The position numbers and the translations under genes were made by a program. A stretch of 64,000 nucleotides of DNA from Rhodanobacter thiooxydans (lineage in GTDB: Bacteria; Pseudomonadota; Gammaproteobacteria; Xanthomonadales; Rhodanobacteraceae): assembly GCF_021545845.1 (NCBI RefSeq), contig NZ_CP088923.1:3162001-3226000 (forward strand). Reading direction: 5' to 3'. The notes beneath the pieces are model-generated. The model had not been told where the DNA came from. It saw only the letters and a program-made list of their open reading frames with translations, and searched no databases. Below are positions 25,999-34,837 of the stretch, piece after piece (positions within the stretch are counted from its first letter, which is position 1; each line of letters starts with the position of its first letter).

Positions 25999-27119
25999 TT
26001 ACGGAGCCCCCGATGGACAGCGTCCTGCGACTGGTCAACCCACAACGCGAGACCGACCTGCGCTGGGTGCACACCGCGCTGGCCAAGCTGGCCCAGGAGG
26101 CGGCACGCTCGGCCGACACCCACCTGCTCAAGCTGAACTTCCCCGGCTTCCACGGCATCGACTTCTACTTCAAGGACGAGGCCGCCCACCCCAGCGGCAG
26201 CCTGAAGCACCGCCTGGCCCGCTCGCTGTTCCTGTACGTGCTGTGCAACGGCTGGCTGCGCGGCGGACAGACCGTGGTGGACGCGTCCTCCGGCAGCACG
26301 GCGATCGCCGAGGCGTGGTTCGCGCGCCTGCTCGGCCTGCCGTTCATCGCGGTGATGCCGGCCTGCACCGCGCCGGGCAAGATCCGCGACGTGCAGGCGC
26401 TGGGCGGCGAGTGCGACCTGGTCGACGATCCCGCGCAGGTGCACGCGCGTGCCGCCAAACACGCCGCCCAGGGTGCCTGCCATCTCGACCAGTTCGGCCT
26501 GGCCGAGCGCGCCACCGACTGGCGCGGCAACAACAACATCGCCGAGTCGATCATCGGCCAGCTCGTGCTGGAAGCCGAGCCCGAACCGGCCTGGATCGTC
26601 TGCGGCGCCGGCACCGGCGGCACCTCGGCCACCATCGGCCGTTACCTGCGCTACCGCCGGCTGCATACGCAACTGTGCGTGGCCGAGCCGAGCGGCAGCG
26701 GCTACGTGCACGGCTGGCGCAGCCGCGACACGCAAGCGGTCGCCAGCCAGCCCACCCTGATCGAAGGCATCGGCCGGCCGCGGGTCGAACCGGGCTTCAT
26801 CTTCGACGTGGTCGACCGGGTGATCGAGATACCCGACGCCGCCTCGATCGCCGCTGCCTGGCTGCTGGAGGAACTCATCGGCCACCGCTACGGCGGCTCG
26901 TCCGGCACCAACCTGGTCGCCTGCCTGCAACTGGCTGCCTCGATGCGCGCCCGCGGTGAGCGTGGCAGCATCGTCAGCCTGCTGTGCGATCGCGGCGAAC
27001 GTTATGCGCAGACGCTGTTCGATCCCGACTGGCTGGCCGCCCACGACATCGACCTCGCGCCGTGGACGGCCGCGCTGCGCACCAGCCTGGCCAGCGGCCG
27101 CTCGCCGATCACGGCATGA
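25995..27119 (+). CDS. PLP-dependent cysteine synthase/CBS family enzyme
   Basis: The 374-aa protein is a fold-type II PLP enzyme. The lysine motif PSGSLKHRLA has Lys71 as the likely Schiff base. An SSGSTAIA phosphate loop replaces the usual substrate-binding loop, and CGAGTGGTSATIG is the glycine loop holding the PLP phosphate. It differs enough from CysK and CysM that O-acetylserine need not be the substrate; relatives make 2,3-diaminopropionate or other beta-substituted alanines. ATG 25995 overlaps the decarboxylase stop, and its own stop overlaps the TyrA-like gene. Confidence 0.85.
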   Translation: MITEPPMDSVLRLVNPQRETDLRWVHTALAKLAQEAARSADTHLLKLNFPGFHGIDFYFKDEAAHPSGSLKHRLARSLFLYVLCNGWLRGGQTVVDASSGSTAIAEAWFARLLGLPFIAVMPACTAPGKIRDVQALGGECDLVDDPAQVHARAAKHAAQGACHLDQFGLAERATDWRGNNNIAESIIGQLVLEAEPEPAWIVCGAGTGGTSATIGRYLRYRRLHTQLCVAEPSGSGYVHGWRSRDTQAVASQPTLIEGIGRPRVEPGFIFDVVDRVIEIPDAASIAAAWLLEELIGHRYGGSSGTNLVACLQLAASMRARGERGSIVSLLCDRGERYAQTLFDPDWLAAHDIDLAPWTAALRTSLASGRSPITA

Positions 27120-27922
27120 GTGCCGTCAAGCCGCGCGAACCCGCGCCACCCGCCACGACGTTTGCCGTGCTCGGCCACGGCCGCTTCGGCCAGGCCTTCG
27201 TCGACCTGCTGTTGCAGGCAGGCCATCGCGTGCGCGTGTGGGATCCGCACGCGGATGTCCCCGCCGCGCTGGCCGCCGCGTCGATGCCGGCCGCGGTCGA
27301 CGGCGCAGCGTGGGTCGTGCTGGCGATGCCGGTACCGCACATGCGCGCGGCCCTGCTCGCACTGCGTCCGTTGTTGCATGCCGGGCAGACCGTGCTCGAC
27401 GTCGGCAGCGTCAAGATGCACCCCTGCACGACGATGGACGAACTGCTCGGCGCGGCCATTCCACACGTCGGCACGCATCCGCTGTTCGGCCCGCTCAGCC
27501 TGGCCCGCGACGAACGCCCGCGGCGCGTGGTGATCAGCCCCGCCGCGGGCCACCCACATGCCGCCGCACGCGCCGGCGCACTGTTCCGCACACTTGACTG
27601 CGAAGTCATCGAGCAGGATCCGGAAGCCCACGACCGCGCCATGGCGATGACCCATGCGCTGGCGTTCTTCGTCGCCAAGGGGCTGCTCGACATCGGCGTG
27701 GACGACGGCCTGGCGCTGGCGCCGCCCTCGTTCCAGGGCATGCAGCACATGCTGGCCGCGGTGCGCGGCGACGCCGGCCACCTGTTCGCCGCGATCCAGC
27801 GCGAGAACCCGTTCGCCGCCGAGGCGCGCGCGTTGCTGCTGGCGGAACTCGAGCGGGTGCACCAGCAACTGCTGGCCGACGCGGACGGCGACAGCCTGGC
27901 CATCCCCGCGCCACCCGCATGA
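27116..27922 (+). CDS. Prephenate dehydrogenase-like (TyrA family) NAD(P)-dependent oxidoreductase
   Basis: The 268-aa protein has an N-terminal Rossmann fold (FAVLGHGRFGQAFVDLLLQAGH) and the TyrA features DVGSVK, HVGTHPLFGP and AMTHALAFFVA, where the histidines contact prephenate in true TyrA. It is shorter than fused TyrA proteins and lacks an ACT or chorismate mutase part. Its position at the end of an operon with two PLP enzymes, rather than with aromatic biosynthesis genes, suggests a specialised oxidation. The annotated activity is a family inference. Confidence 0.83.
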   Translation: MSAVKPREPAPPATTFAVLGHGRFGQAFVDLLLQAGHRVRVWDPHADVPAALAAASMPAAVDGAAWVVLAMPVPHMRAALLALRPLLHAGQTVLDVGSVKMHPCTTMDELLGAAIPHVGTHPLFGPLSLARDERPRRVVISPAAGHPHAAARAGALFRTLDCEVIEQDPEAHDRAMAMTHALAFFVAKGLLDIGVDDGLALAPPSFQGMQHMLAAVRGDAGHLFAAIQRENPFAAEARALLLAELERVHQQLLADADGDSLAIPAPPA

Positions 27923-27956
27923 GCTTCCGCGGCCCACGCAGTCTCTGCGCGCCGCC

Positions 27957-28262
27957 TCACTCGTGCCTGGACGATTCCGGCAGCGTCGCCAGCACCGCCA
28001 GCGCTTCGCGCAGCTCGGCCTGCAGGGCCAGCCACGAGCGCTCCCATTGACCTTCGTGCGGCGTGGCCAGAACAAAGCGCTGCAGCATCGTGCGGGCCTG
28101 CGCAAGCTGTGCGTGCAGCGCCGTGATTTCCGTCAGTGCGCGTTCGTGCGCGTCCTTGCCGACCATCAGGATCTTGCGGTCACGGCACACGCCGATGCAC
28201 GGCTGCGGCGCTTCGATCTTGCCGCAGCCGATGCATTGCCAGGCCTGGATCCAGTCAGTCAC
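27957..28262 (-). CDS. Small protein with an N-terminal cysteine (zinc-ribbon-like) motif
   Basis: The 101-aa product starts at GTG. Its N-terminus has CIGCGKIEAPQPCIGVC, four cysteines as CxxC-x8-CxxxC, suggesting zinc or an iron-sulfur cluster. The remaining 70 residues form an amphipathic helix rich in Leu, Ala, Glu and Gln. I do not recognise a family. It lies 14 bases downstream of the DnrO-like gene on the same strand, so the two are probably co-transcribed from the FNR-type box at 28850. Confidence 0.65.
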   Translation of the reverse strand: MTDWIQAWQCIGCGKIEAPQPCIGVCRDRKILMVGKDAHERALTEITALHAQLAQARTMLQRFVLATPHEGQWERSWLALQAELREALAVLATLPESSRHE

Positions 28263-28276
28263 GCCCCGGAGTCCGC

Positions 28277-28780
28277 TCAGGGTTCATCGTGCATCTCATG
28301 TGTGGCCGGAGCCGGCTTGTCCCAGCCGGGGTCGTTGAAGTATTGCGGGTAGTGCGCGATCGCCGCGCGCATATCGGCTACTGCCGAAACCTTTTTCGGG
28401 TCGGCCTTCAGCGTCAGCGCCGCGCTCGCCAGCGGCACCAGGATGCCGTGCAGCGCGGCATCGGGCTCGGGGGCCAGCTTGCAGTTGGCGAACATGTAGG
28501 TCACCGCCTGCTCGACCTCGGTGGCACGATCCACCGCCATCGGCGCGCTCATGTGGCCCATCTCGTAGTGGCGCAGTTCGTCTACCGCCGCATACGCGCG
28601 GCGCATGCCCTGGCTCAACGACGCGTCCGGCGCCCAGCGCTGTGCCGGCGCCGCCGCGGCGGATGTGGCGGCGGGCGCAGCATGGCTTTCATGGTTGTGC
28701 TGGGGGGACGCCTGCGCCGCCAGGCCCAGGCCCAGGCCCAGGCCACACGCCAGCGCTAGAACAGCTTTGACCGATTTCAT
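28277..28780 (-). CDS. DnrO-like exported protein (paralogue 2)
   Basis: The 167-aa protein has a clear Sec signal (MKSVKAVLALACG... AAQASP), then a His-rich stretch (QHNHESH). The core has the pattern W..DASL..GMRRA and an ELRHYEMGH segment, followed by VEQAVTYMFANCKL and the end motif YPQYFNDPGWD. The same core occurs in the gene at 1669-2277. Homologues are annotated DnrO in denitrifiers and sit near NO or nitrate genes; the role is unknown. The histidines and Cys would suit metal or haem binding, which is inference. Confidence 0.72.
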   Translation of the reverse strand: MKSVKAVLALACGLGLGLGLAAQASPQHNHESHAAPAATSAAAAPAQRWAPDASLSQGMRRAYAAVDELRHYEMGHMSAPMAVDRATEVEQAVTYMFANCKLAPEPDAALHGILVPLASAALTLKADPKKVSAVADMRAAIAHYPQYFNDPGWDKPAPATHEMHDEP

Positions 28781-29085
28781 GCGGAAGACTCCGGCAAGCG
28801 GCACGGCTGCCGCGGAGGGAAAGGCTAGCTCACCGCGGCATTGCTGCGACTGACTCACGTCAATCCGGCCCCATGCCGCACGCGCCTGCGACAAACGATC
28901 ACCCGGGCCGCGTGGGCGCGCCGCAAGAACGCCCCGTCCGGCACCACCGTCGACGGCGGCAAGTTGTCCGGCGTCAACCCATGCGACGCGGCGTTGTGTA
29001 TAAATTGACCCCATCCATGCCGATAGCCACCTGCGCGCCGGAATCGACGGGGCATGCCGGCGCGACTCACCTGGAGGAGCAGACC
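28781..29085. other. 305-base divergent intergenic region between the DnrO-like gene and modA
   Basis: This gap holds the FNR-type box at 28850-28863 near the DnrO side. A TATAAA that could be a -10 element for modA lies at about 28999-29004. I see no open frame with coding character. A sequence just before the TATAAA (GCGTTGTGTA) faintly resembles half of a ModE site but is too weak to call. Confidence 0.5.
28850..28863. promoter_or_regulatory. FNR/ANR-type box upstream of the DnrO-like gene
   Basis: CTGAC-TCAC-GTCAA (TTGAC-GTGA-GTCAG on the minus strand) is one base from a perfect repeat. It is centred about 77 bases before the DnrO-like start and 229 bases before modA, so the first is the more likely target. 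Confidence 0.6.
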
Positions 29086-29883
29086 TTGCAGTTCGACATC
29101 ATCCGCAGGCTGGTTCGTCGCGTGGCGCCGGTCATGCTGGCCATCGCCGGCCTGGCAACGTGGCCCGCGGGCCATACCGTCGCGGGCACGCCGCCGGTGG
29201 CCCAGGCACGGATCGCCGTGGCGGCCAATTTCGCCGAGGTGGCGCACCTGCTGGCGGAACAATACACGCGCCGCAGCGGCAACCGCATCGATATCAGTGT
29301 GGCCTCGACCGGCAAGCTGTATGCGCAGATCCACCATGGCGCGCCGTTCGACGTGCTGCTGGCGGCGGACGACAGCACGCCGCAACGCCTGGTCGACGAA
29401 GGGCTGGCGGTGCGTTCATCGCTGTACGACTACGCCACCGGCCGGCTGGTGTTGTGGAGCCGCGACGCCACGCTGGCCGCCGACGGCGAACAGGTGCTGC
29501 GCCAGCACGACTTCCGCAAGTTCGCGATCGCCAACCCCGCGCTGGCACCCTACGGCGCCGCCGCGCGCCAGGTGCTGCAGCACGTCGGCCGCTGGGACGC
29601 GCTGCAGCCGCGGCTGGTGCTCGGCGAAAACGTGGGCCAGGCCACCCAGTTCGTGCTGAGCGGCAATGCCGAGGCGGGGCTGTTGCCGCGCTCGCTGGTG
29701 CTGGAGGCGCAACGGCAGGTCGGCGGTTCGGCCTGGCTGGTGCCCGCCGACTGGCACCGGCCGATCGTCCAGAGCGCGGTGTTGCTCGACCACGGCCGCG
29801 ACAACCCGGCGGCGATCGGCTTCCTGGCATATCTGCACGACGATACCGCGCGACGCACCATCGCGGCCCACGGGTATGACTGA
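29086..29883 (+). CDS. modA: Molybdate ABC transporter substrate-binding protein ModA
   Basis: ModA is the periplasmic molybdate-binding protein (265 aa). After a signal peptide ending near GHTVAG, it shows the family pattern IAVAANFAEVAHLLA, then ISVASTGKLYAQI, APFDVLLAADDSTP and GQATQFVLSGNAEAG. I chose a TTG start at 29086 because GGAGGAG lies at 29073-29079, six bases upstream, and the signal peptide follows at once. Upstream ATGs in frame would add residues unlike a signal. It begins the modABC set; molybdate is needed by the nitrate reductase encoded downstream. Confidence 0.92.
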   Translation: MQFDIIRRLVRRVAPVMLAIAGLATWPAGHTVAGTPPVAQARIAVAANFAEVAHLLAEQYTRRSGNRIDISVASTGKLYAQIHHGAPFDVLLAADDSTPQRLVDEGLAVRSSLYDYATGRLVLWSRDATLAADGEQVLRQHDFRKFAIANPALAPYGAAARQVLQHVGRWDALQPRLVLGENVGQATQFVLSGNAEAGLLPRSLVLEAQRQVGGSAWLVPADWHRPIVQSAVLLDHGRDNPAAIGFLAYLHDDTARRTIAAHGYD

Positions 29884-29910
29884 GCCGGCACCGGTATCGC
29901 AACGACGGCC

Positions 29911-30582
29911 ATGACGACGCTGCTGGCCGCCATCTTGGTCACCCTCAAGCTCGCCGGGATGACCGCGCTGATCCTGCTGTTGCTGGGCATGCCGCTGGCC
30001 TGGTGGCTGGCGCGCACCCGTTCGCGCTGGCGCATGCCGGTTGGGGCGCTGGTTGCCCTGCCGATGGTGCTGCCGCCTACCGTGCTGGGCTTCTACCTGT
30101 TGCTGGGCATGGGGCCGGACGGACCGCTCGGCCAGCTCACCACGGCACTGGGACTGGGCACGCTGGCGTTCACTTTCCCCGGACTGCTGCTTGCCTCGGT
30201 GCTGTATTCGCTGCCGTTCGTGGTGCACCCGCTGCAGTCCGGCTTCGCCGCGATCGACGCGAGCGTGCTGGAGGCCGCCGCCACGCTGCGCGCGTCCCCG
30301 TTCGACCGCTTCGTCAGCGTGGTGCTGCCGCTGTCGAAACCGGCGCTGGTCACCGCCACGCTGTTCGGCTTCGCCCATACGGTGGGCGAGTTCGGCGTGG
30401 TGCTGATGGTGGGCGGCAACATCGACGGCCAGACGCGGGTGCTGTCGGTACTGCTGTACGACCAGGTCGAAGCCATGGCGTACACCGACGCCCACCGACT
30501 GGCCGCCGGGTTGCTGGCGTTCTCCTTCGGCATGCTGTTGGTGATGCAGTGGCTGGGCCGGCGAACGGCGCTCAGTGCATGA
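29911..30582 (+). CDS. modB: Molybdate ABC transporter permease ModB
   Basis: The 223-aa protein has five or six membrane helices. Its cytoplasmic coupling loop, EAAATLRASPFDRF, is the EAA motif that contacts ModC. VLPPTVLGFYLLLGMG and HTVGEFGVVLMVGGNI are the conserved ModB segments. It forms the channel for molybdate uptake. It overlaps modC by four bases and lies 27 bases after modA. Confidence 0.94.
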   Translation: MTTLLAAILVTLKLAGMTALILLLLGMPLAWWLARTRSRWRMPVGALVALPMVLPPTVLGFYLLLGMGPDGPLGQLTTALGLGTLAFTFPGLLLASVLYSLPFVVHPLQSGFAAIDASVLEAAATLRASPFDRFVSVVLPLSKPALVTATLFGFAHTVGEFGVVLMVGGNIDGQTRVLSVLLYDQVEAMAYTDAHRLAAGLLAFSFGMLLVMQWLGRRTALSA

Positions 30583-31652
30583 CTGAGCCGGTTCCGGGCA
30601 TCGAGCTGCGCCTGCAGCTGCGGCGCACGAATTTCGCGCTGGACGTGGCGCTGTCGCTGCCCGCGCAGGGCGTCGCCGTGGTGTTCGGCCCCTCCGGCAG
30701 CGGCAAGAGCACCCTGCTGCGCGCCATCGCCGGCCTCGAGCCGCACACCCGCGGGCTGCTGCGCGTCGGCGCGGAGACCTGGCAGGACGCACACGTGCGT
30801 CTGCCGCCGCACCGGCGCCGGGTGGGCGTGGTGTTCCAACACGCGGCGCTGCTGCCGCACCTGTCGGTGCACGACAACTTGCGCTACGGCTGGCGGCGCG
30901 CCGGCGCGCCAACGGGCGTCATGCAGGAGTGGATCGACAAGCTGGCGCTGGGGCCGCTGCTGGCGCGGCCGCCGGCCACACTGTCCGGTGGCGAGCAGCA
31001 GCGCGTGGCGCTCGGCCGCGCGCTGGTGTGCCAACCGCGCTGGCTGCTGCTGGACGAACCGCTGAGCGCACTCGACGCCGAGCGGCGCGGCGAAATCCTG
31101 CCGTACCTGGAAGCGATCCGGCGCGAGACGCGCATCCCCCTGCTGTACGTCACCCATGCGGTGGAAGAAGCCGCCCGCCTGGCCGACCATCTGGTGCTGC
31201 TCGAAGCCGGCAGGGTGCGCATCGCCGGCCCGGCGCTGGAAGTATTGAACCGCGGCGACCTGCCGCTGGCACTGCGCGACGACGCCGCGACCGTGATCGA
31301 GGCCAGCGTACTCGGCCACGACGGGCACGGCCTGCTGCGGCTGGGTACACCCGCCGGCACGCTGCACGCCCACGGCCCCGCCCACCCCGCCGGTACCCGC
31401 GTGCGCCTGCGCGTGCAGGCGCGCGACGTCAGCGTCGCGTTGAGCGCGCACACCGACACCAGCGTGCTGAACATCGTGCCGGCGGTGCTGCAATCGCTGT
31501 CGCCGCTGTCCAACGGGCAGCTCCAGTTGCAGCTGCTGGCCGGTGGCCTCCCCTTGCTGGCGCGTGTCTCGCACCAGTCGGCGCTGCGCCTGCAGTTGCG
31601 CGAGGGCCTGGCCGTGTGGGTGCAGATCAAGTCGGTGGCACTGCTGGTCTGA
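30579..31652 (+). CDS. modC: Molybdate ABC transporter ATP-binding protein ModC
   Basis: The 357-aa protein has an ABC ATPase domain with Walker A GPSGSGKST (residues 37-45), the signature LSGGEQQR and Walker B LLLDEP, then the H-loop VTHAVEEA. The C-terminal part (about residues 290-357) has a TOBE/Mop-like fold that binds molybdate and damps uptake in related transporters. It powers the ModB channel. The gene ends the operon; a perfect FNR-type box follows 67 bases later. Confidence 0.94.
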   Translation: MTEPVPGIELRLQLRRTNFALDVALSLPAQGVAVVFGPSGSGKSTLLRAIAGLEPHTRGLLRVGAETWQDAHVRLPPHRRRVGVVFQHAALLPHLSVHDNLRYGWRRAGAPTGVMQEWIDKLALGPLLARPPATLSGGEQQRVALGRALVCQPRWLLLDEPLSALDAERRGEILPYLEAIRRETRIPLLYVTHAVEEAARLADHLVLLEAGRVRIAGPALEVLNRGDLPLALRDDAATVIEASVLGHDGHGLLRLGTPAGTLHAHGPAHPAGTRVRLRVQARDVSVALSAHTDTSVLNIVPAVLQSLSPLSNGQLQLQLLAGGLPLLARVSHQSALRLQLREGLAVWVQIKSVALLV

Positions 31653-31718
31653 AACGCGCCGCGGCATGGCCCGGCGCCGAAGCCGGCCCGACCGTGCCGG
31701 CGGCCTTCGCCGGGCGGG

Positions 31719-31732
31719 TTGACTGCAGTCAA
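31719..31732. promoter_or_regulatory. FNR/ANR-type box upstream of the TDT transporter and narK2
   Basis: TTGAC-TGCA-GTCAA is a perfect inverted repeat. It lies about 178 bases before the TDT transporter ATG, in the 250-base gap after modC. Confidence 0.65.
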
Positions 31733-31902
31733 TTTGCGCCCGGCCCAGCCGTCCTAATCTTTCCGCAGACACGGACGCACGCATGCCGTCGAGAAGCCGA
31801 CCCGTGCCGCGATTCGCGTCCACCCGTTACCGACCACGGATACCGGACCGTGATCCCCCGCCGTCTATTCCGGCTTCGCCGGCGACCATCGAGAAACGCC
31901 AC

Positions 31903-32964
31903 ATGCAGCAGGCATCGCGCGTCCCCTCTTCCGCCCTGGCAGGACTCTCGCCAGCCTACTTCGGCATGGTCATGGCCACCGGCATCGTCTCGATCGGTGC
32001 CTGGCGCCTGGGCTTGCCGAAGCTGGCCTGGGGCCTGTTCGCCATCAACGTCGGCGTCTATGCACTGCTCTGGCTGCTCTACGTCTTGCGCCTGGCGCGC
32101 TATCCGAAACGATTCCTGGGCGACCTGACCGACCACCTGAGCGGGCCGGGTTTTTTCACCATGGTGGCCGCATCGAGCATCCTGGGCTCCCAGTTCCTGC
32201 TGCTGGCCGGCAGTGTCCGCGGCGGCCTGCTGCTGTGGGGCGTGGCGATCGTGCTGTGGCTGGCGCTGACCTACACGGTGTTCACCGCCTTCACCGTCAA
32301 GGAAGGCAAACCCACGCTGGACCGTGGCATCAGCGGCGGCTGGCTGCTGGCGGTGGTGGCAACCCAGTCGATCGCGGTGCTGAGCGCCCTGCTCGCCGCG
32401 CACACGGCGCAGCCGTACAAGCTGGAGCTGAATTTCTTCGCGCTGTCGATGTGGCTGTGGGGCGGCATGCTGTACATCTGGATGATGTCGCTGATCTTCT
32501 ACCGCTACACGTTCTTCGAGTTCTCGCCGGCCGATCTGTCGCCGCCGTACTGGATCAACATGGGCGCGATGGCCATTTCCACCCTGGCCGGTTCGCTGCT
32601 CAGCATCAATGTGGTGGATGCGCCCTACCTGTTGTCGCTGCAACCCTTCATCAAGGGTTTCACGGTGTTCTACTGGGCCACCGGCACCTGGTGGATCCCG
32701 ATGCTGCTGGTGCTCGGCGTGTGGCGCCATGTCTACAAGCGTTTTCCGCTGCGCTACGACCCGCTGTACTGGGGCGCGGTCTTCCCGCTGGGCATGTACG
32801 CCACCAGCACGCTGGAAATGACCAAGGCGATGGGCTTCGGTTTCCTCGGCTTCCTGCCGAAGCTGTTTTTCGCGATCGCGCTGGTCGCCTGGCTCGGCGC
32901 GTTCATCGGCGTCGTGCGCAACCTGTGGCGCCTCGCGTTCGGTTCGCGCGCGCCGTCGACGTGA
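31903..32964 (+). CDS. TDT family transporter (tellurite-resistance/dicarboxylate transporter, SLAC1-like)
   Basis: The 353-aa membrane protein has about ten helices and the TDT/SLAC1 family start LSPAYFGMVMATGIVSIG. A YWINMGAMAISTLAGS segment follows, with a typical GTWWIPMLLVLGVWRH near the end. Family members carry anions or C4-dicarboxylates; TehA and SLAC1 are channel-like. Placed between modC and narK2 and behind an FNR box, nitrate or nitrite is a reasonable guess for its substrate, but this is inference. ATG 31903 was preferred over 31783 because the extra 40 residues are Arg/Pro-rich and not conserved-looking. Confidence 0.85.
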   Translation: MQQASRVPSSALAGLSPAYFGMVMATGIVSIGAWRLGLPKLAWGLFAINVGVYALLWLLYVLRLARYPKRFLGDLTDHLSGPGFFTMVAASSILGSQFLLLAGSVRGGLLLWGVAIVLWLALTYTVFTAFTVKEGKPTLDRGISGGWLLAVVATQSIAVLSALLAAHTAQPYKLELNFFALSMWLWGGMLYIWMMSLIFYRYTFFEFSPADLSPPYWINMGAMAISTLAGSLLSINVVDAPYLLSLQPFIKGFTVFYWATGTWWIPMLLVLGVWRHVYKRFPLRYDPLYWGAVFPLGMYATSTLEMTKAMGFGFLGFLPKLFFAIALVAWLGAFIGVVRNLWRLAFGSRAPST

Positions 32965-33087
32965 CCGCTTCGTCCAGTTTGCCCGATGACGCGCCACACC
33001 GACTCCACGATCCACGTCAGACACAAGCAGCAAGCCACCACGCTCAGCCTCGCCGGCTGATTCCCACGAGACGACCCGAGGACCACC

Positions 33088-34743
33088 ATGAACACGAAAT
33101 CAGGCCCTGGCGCTGCGCCAGCCACGCACTCAAGCGGCGCGGACATCGACGACTGGCGCCCGGAGGACCCCGCGTTCTGGCAGACGACCGGCAAGCGGAT
33201 CGCCTACCGCAACTTGTGGATCTCGATCCCCGCCCTGCTATGCGGCTTCGCGATCTGGGGCATGTGGGGCATCATCACGGTGCAGATGCTCAACCTCGGT
33301 TTTCCGTTCACGCAAGCCGAGCTCTTCACGCTGACCGCGATCGCCGGCATCGCCGGCGCCACGATGCGCATCCCGGCATCGTTCCTGATCCGCCTCGCGG
33401 GCGGGCGCAACACGATCTTCCTGACCACGGCGATGCTGCTGGCGCCGGCCATCGGCACCGGCATCGTGCTGCAGCACAAGGACTGGCCGCTGTGGGCCTT
33501 CCAGCTGATGGCGTTGTGGTGCGGCGTCGGTGGCGGCAATTTCGCATCATCGATGTCCAACATCACCGGCTTTTTCCCCAAGCGGCTGCAGGGCACGGCG
33601 CTCGGCCTCAACGCGGGACTCGGCAACTTCGGCGTGACGACGATGCAGATCGTCATTCCGCTGGTCATGACGGTGAGCATCTTCGGCGCCCTCGGCGGCG
33701 GCCCCGAGACCCTGCTCAAGGAAAGCGGCTGGATCTTCGGCAAGATCCCGGCCGGCACGCCGACCTGGATACAGAACTCGGGCTTCGCCTGGGCGCTGTC
33801 GCTGGTGCCGCTGTCGATCCTGTGCTGGTTCGGCATGAACAACCTGAAGACGATCTCGCCCGCCACCGGCAACTCGCTCGTCGCGTTCGCGAAGATCACC
33901 TACCTGTACACGCTCGCCTTCGTGCCGTCGATTTTCATGCTCTGGCTGTACCTGCCGGCGCCGACCGGCCTGGGCGTGCTCAACGTCTGGGCCGCGATCC
34001 CGCTTGACATCATCCTGATGCTGGCGGTGATGAAGCTCGCCGCCTTCGGCCCGATGAAGGAGGGCGTGACCAGGCAGTTCGAGATTTTCCGCAACCGGCA
34101 CACCTGGGCGATGACGATCCTCTACATCGTCACCTTCGGCTCGTTCATCGGTTTCTCGATGGCGCTGCCGCTGTCGATGAAGGTGATCTTCGACGTCATC
34201 CACGTGCCCGACGCGAACGGCGTGATGGCGCACACGCAGCCGAATCCGAATGGGTTGCCGGTGCTCGCCTACGCTTGGATCGGCCCCTTCGTCGGCGCAT
34301 TGACGCGCCCGATCGGCGGCTGGATCTCGGACAAGATCGGCGGCTCGATCGTCACCCAGTGGGTCTCCGTGGTGATGGTCGTCGCCTCGGTGGCGGCCGG
34401 CTACGTGATGATGAAGGCCTACCACTCGGCGACGCCCGAGGACTACTTCTTCACCTTCCTCGCGCTGTTCGTCCTGCTGTTCGCCGCCACCGGCGTAGGC
34501 AACGGCTCGACCTTCCGCACCATCGGTGCGATCTTCGACCGCCAGCAGGCCGGTCCGGTGCTGGGCTGGACTTCAGCCGTCGCCGCCTACGGTGCGTTTG
34601 CCGCGCCGGTGGTGATCGGGGAGCAGATCAAACTCGGGACACCCGAGATGGCGATGTACGGTTTCGCGGCGTTCTATGCCCTGTGCCTGTTGCTCAACTG
34701 GTGGTTCTACCTGCGCAAGAACGCGTACGTGAAGAATCCCTGA
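33088..34743 (+). CDS. Nitrate/nitrite transporter, NarK2-like MFS protein
   Basis: The 551-aa protein has twelve major-facilitator helices with the NarK nitrate signatures GVGGGNFASSMSNITGFFP and ATGVGNGSTFRTIGAIF. Conserved arginines (MRIPASFLIR, ALTRPIGGW) would bind the anion. An N-terminal polar extension of about 40 residues and the extra loops match the longer NarK2 type, usually a nitrate/nitrite antiporter. It converges with narK of the nar operon. The pair may correspond to a symporter plus antiporter system, as in narK1-narK2 of other denitrifiers. Confidence 0.9.
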   Translation: MNTKSGPGAAPATHSSGADIDDWRPEDPAFWQTTGKRIAYRNLWISIPALLCGFAIWGMWGIITVQMLNLGFPFTQAELFTLTAIAGIAGATMRIPASFLIRLAGGRNTIFLTTAMLLAPAIGTGIVLQHKDWPLWAFQLMALWCGVGGGNFASSMSNITGFFPKRLQGTALGLNAGLGNFGVTTMQIVIPLVMTVSIFGALGGGPETLLKESGWIFGKIPAGTPTWIQNSGFAWALSLVPLSILCWFGMNNLKTISPATGNSLVAFAKITYLYTLAFVPSIFMLWLYLPAPTGLGVLNVWAAIPLDIILMLAVMKLAAFGPMKEGVTRQFEIFRNRHTWAMTILYIVTFGSFIGFSMALPLSMKVIFDVIHVPDANGVMAHTQPNPNGLPVLAYAWIGPFVGALTRPIGGWISDKIGGSIVTQWVSVVMVVASVAAGYVMMKAYHSATPEDYFFTFLALFVLLFAATGVGNGSTFRTIGAIFDRQQAGPVLGWTSAVAAYGAFAAPVVIGEQIKLGTPEMAMYGFAAFYALCLLLNWWFYLRKNAYVKNP

Positions 34744-34757
34744 TCGCAGGCAGCGAG

Positions 34758-34787
34758 CCGGCAGGCGCGGTTCGCCGCGCTTGCCGG
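34758..34787. terminator. Hairpin between convergent narK-type genes
   Basis: CCGGCAGGCGCGG and CCGCGCTTGCCGG pair around a TTCG loop, with one mismatch. It lies between the two converging stops and could act in both directions, though no T run follows. Confidence 0.5.
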
Positions 34788-34837
34788 TGTTGCGCGCAGC
34801 CTGCGCGTGCCGCACTCCGCCCGTAGCCGCCACGCGC

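Noticed and set aside
28991..29010. ModE binding site before modA
   Set aside because: GCGTTGTGTATAA resembles only half of the known palindrome; no second half is present at the right spacing.
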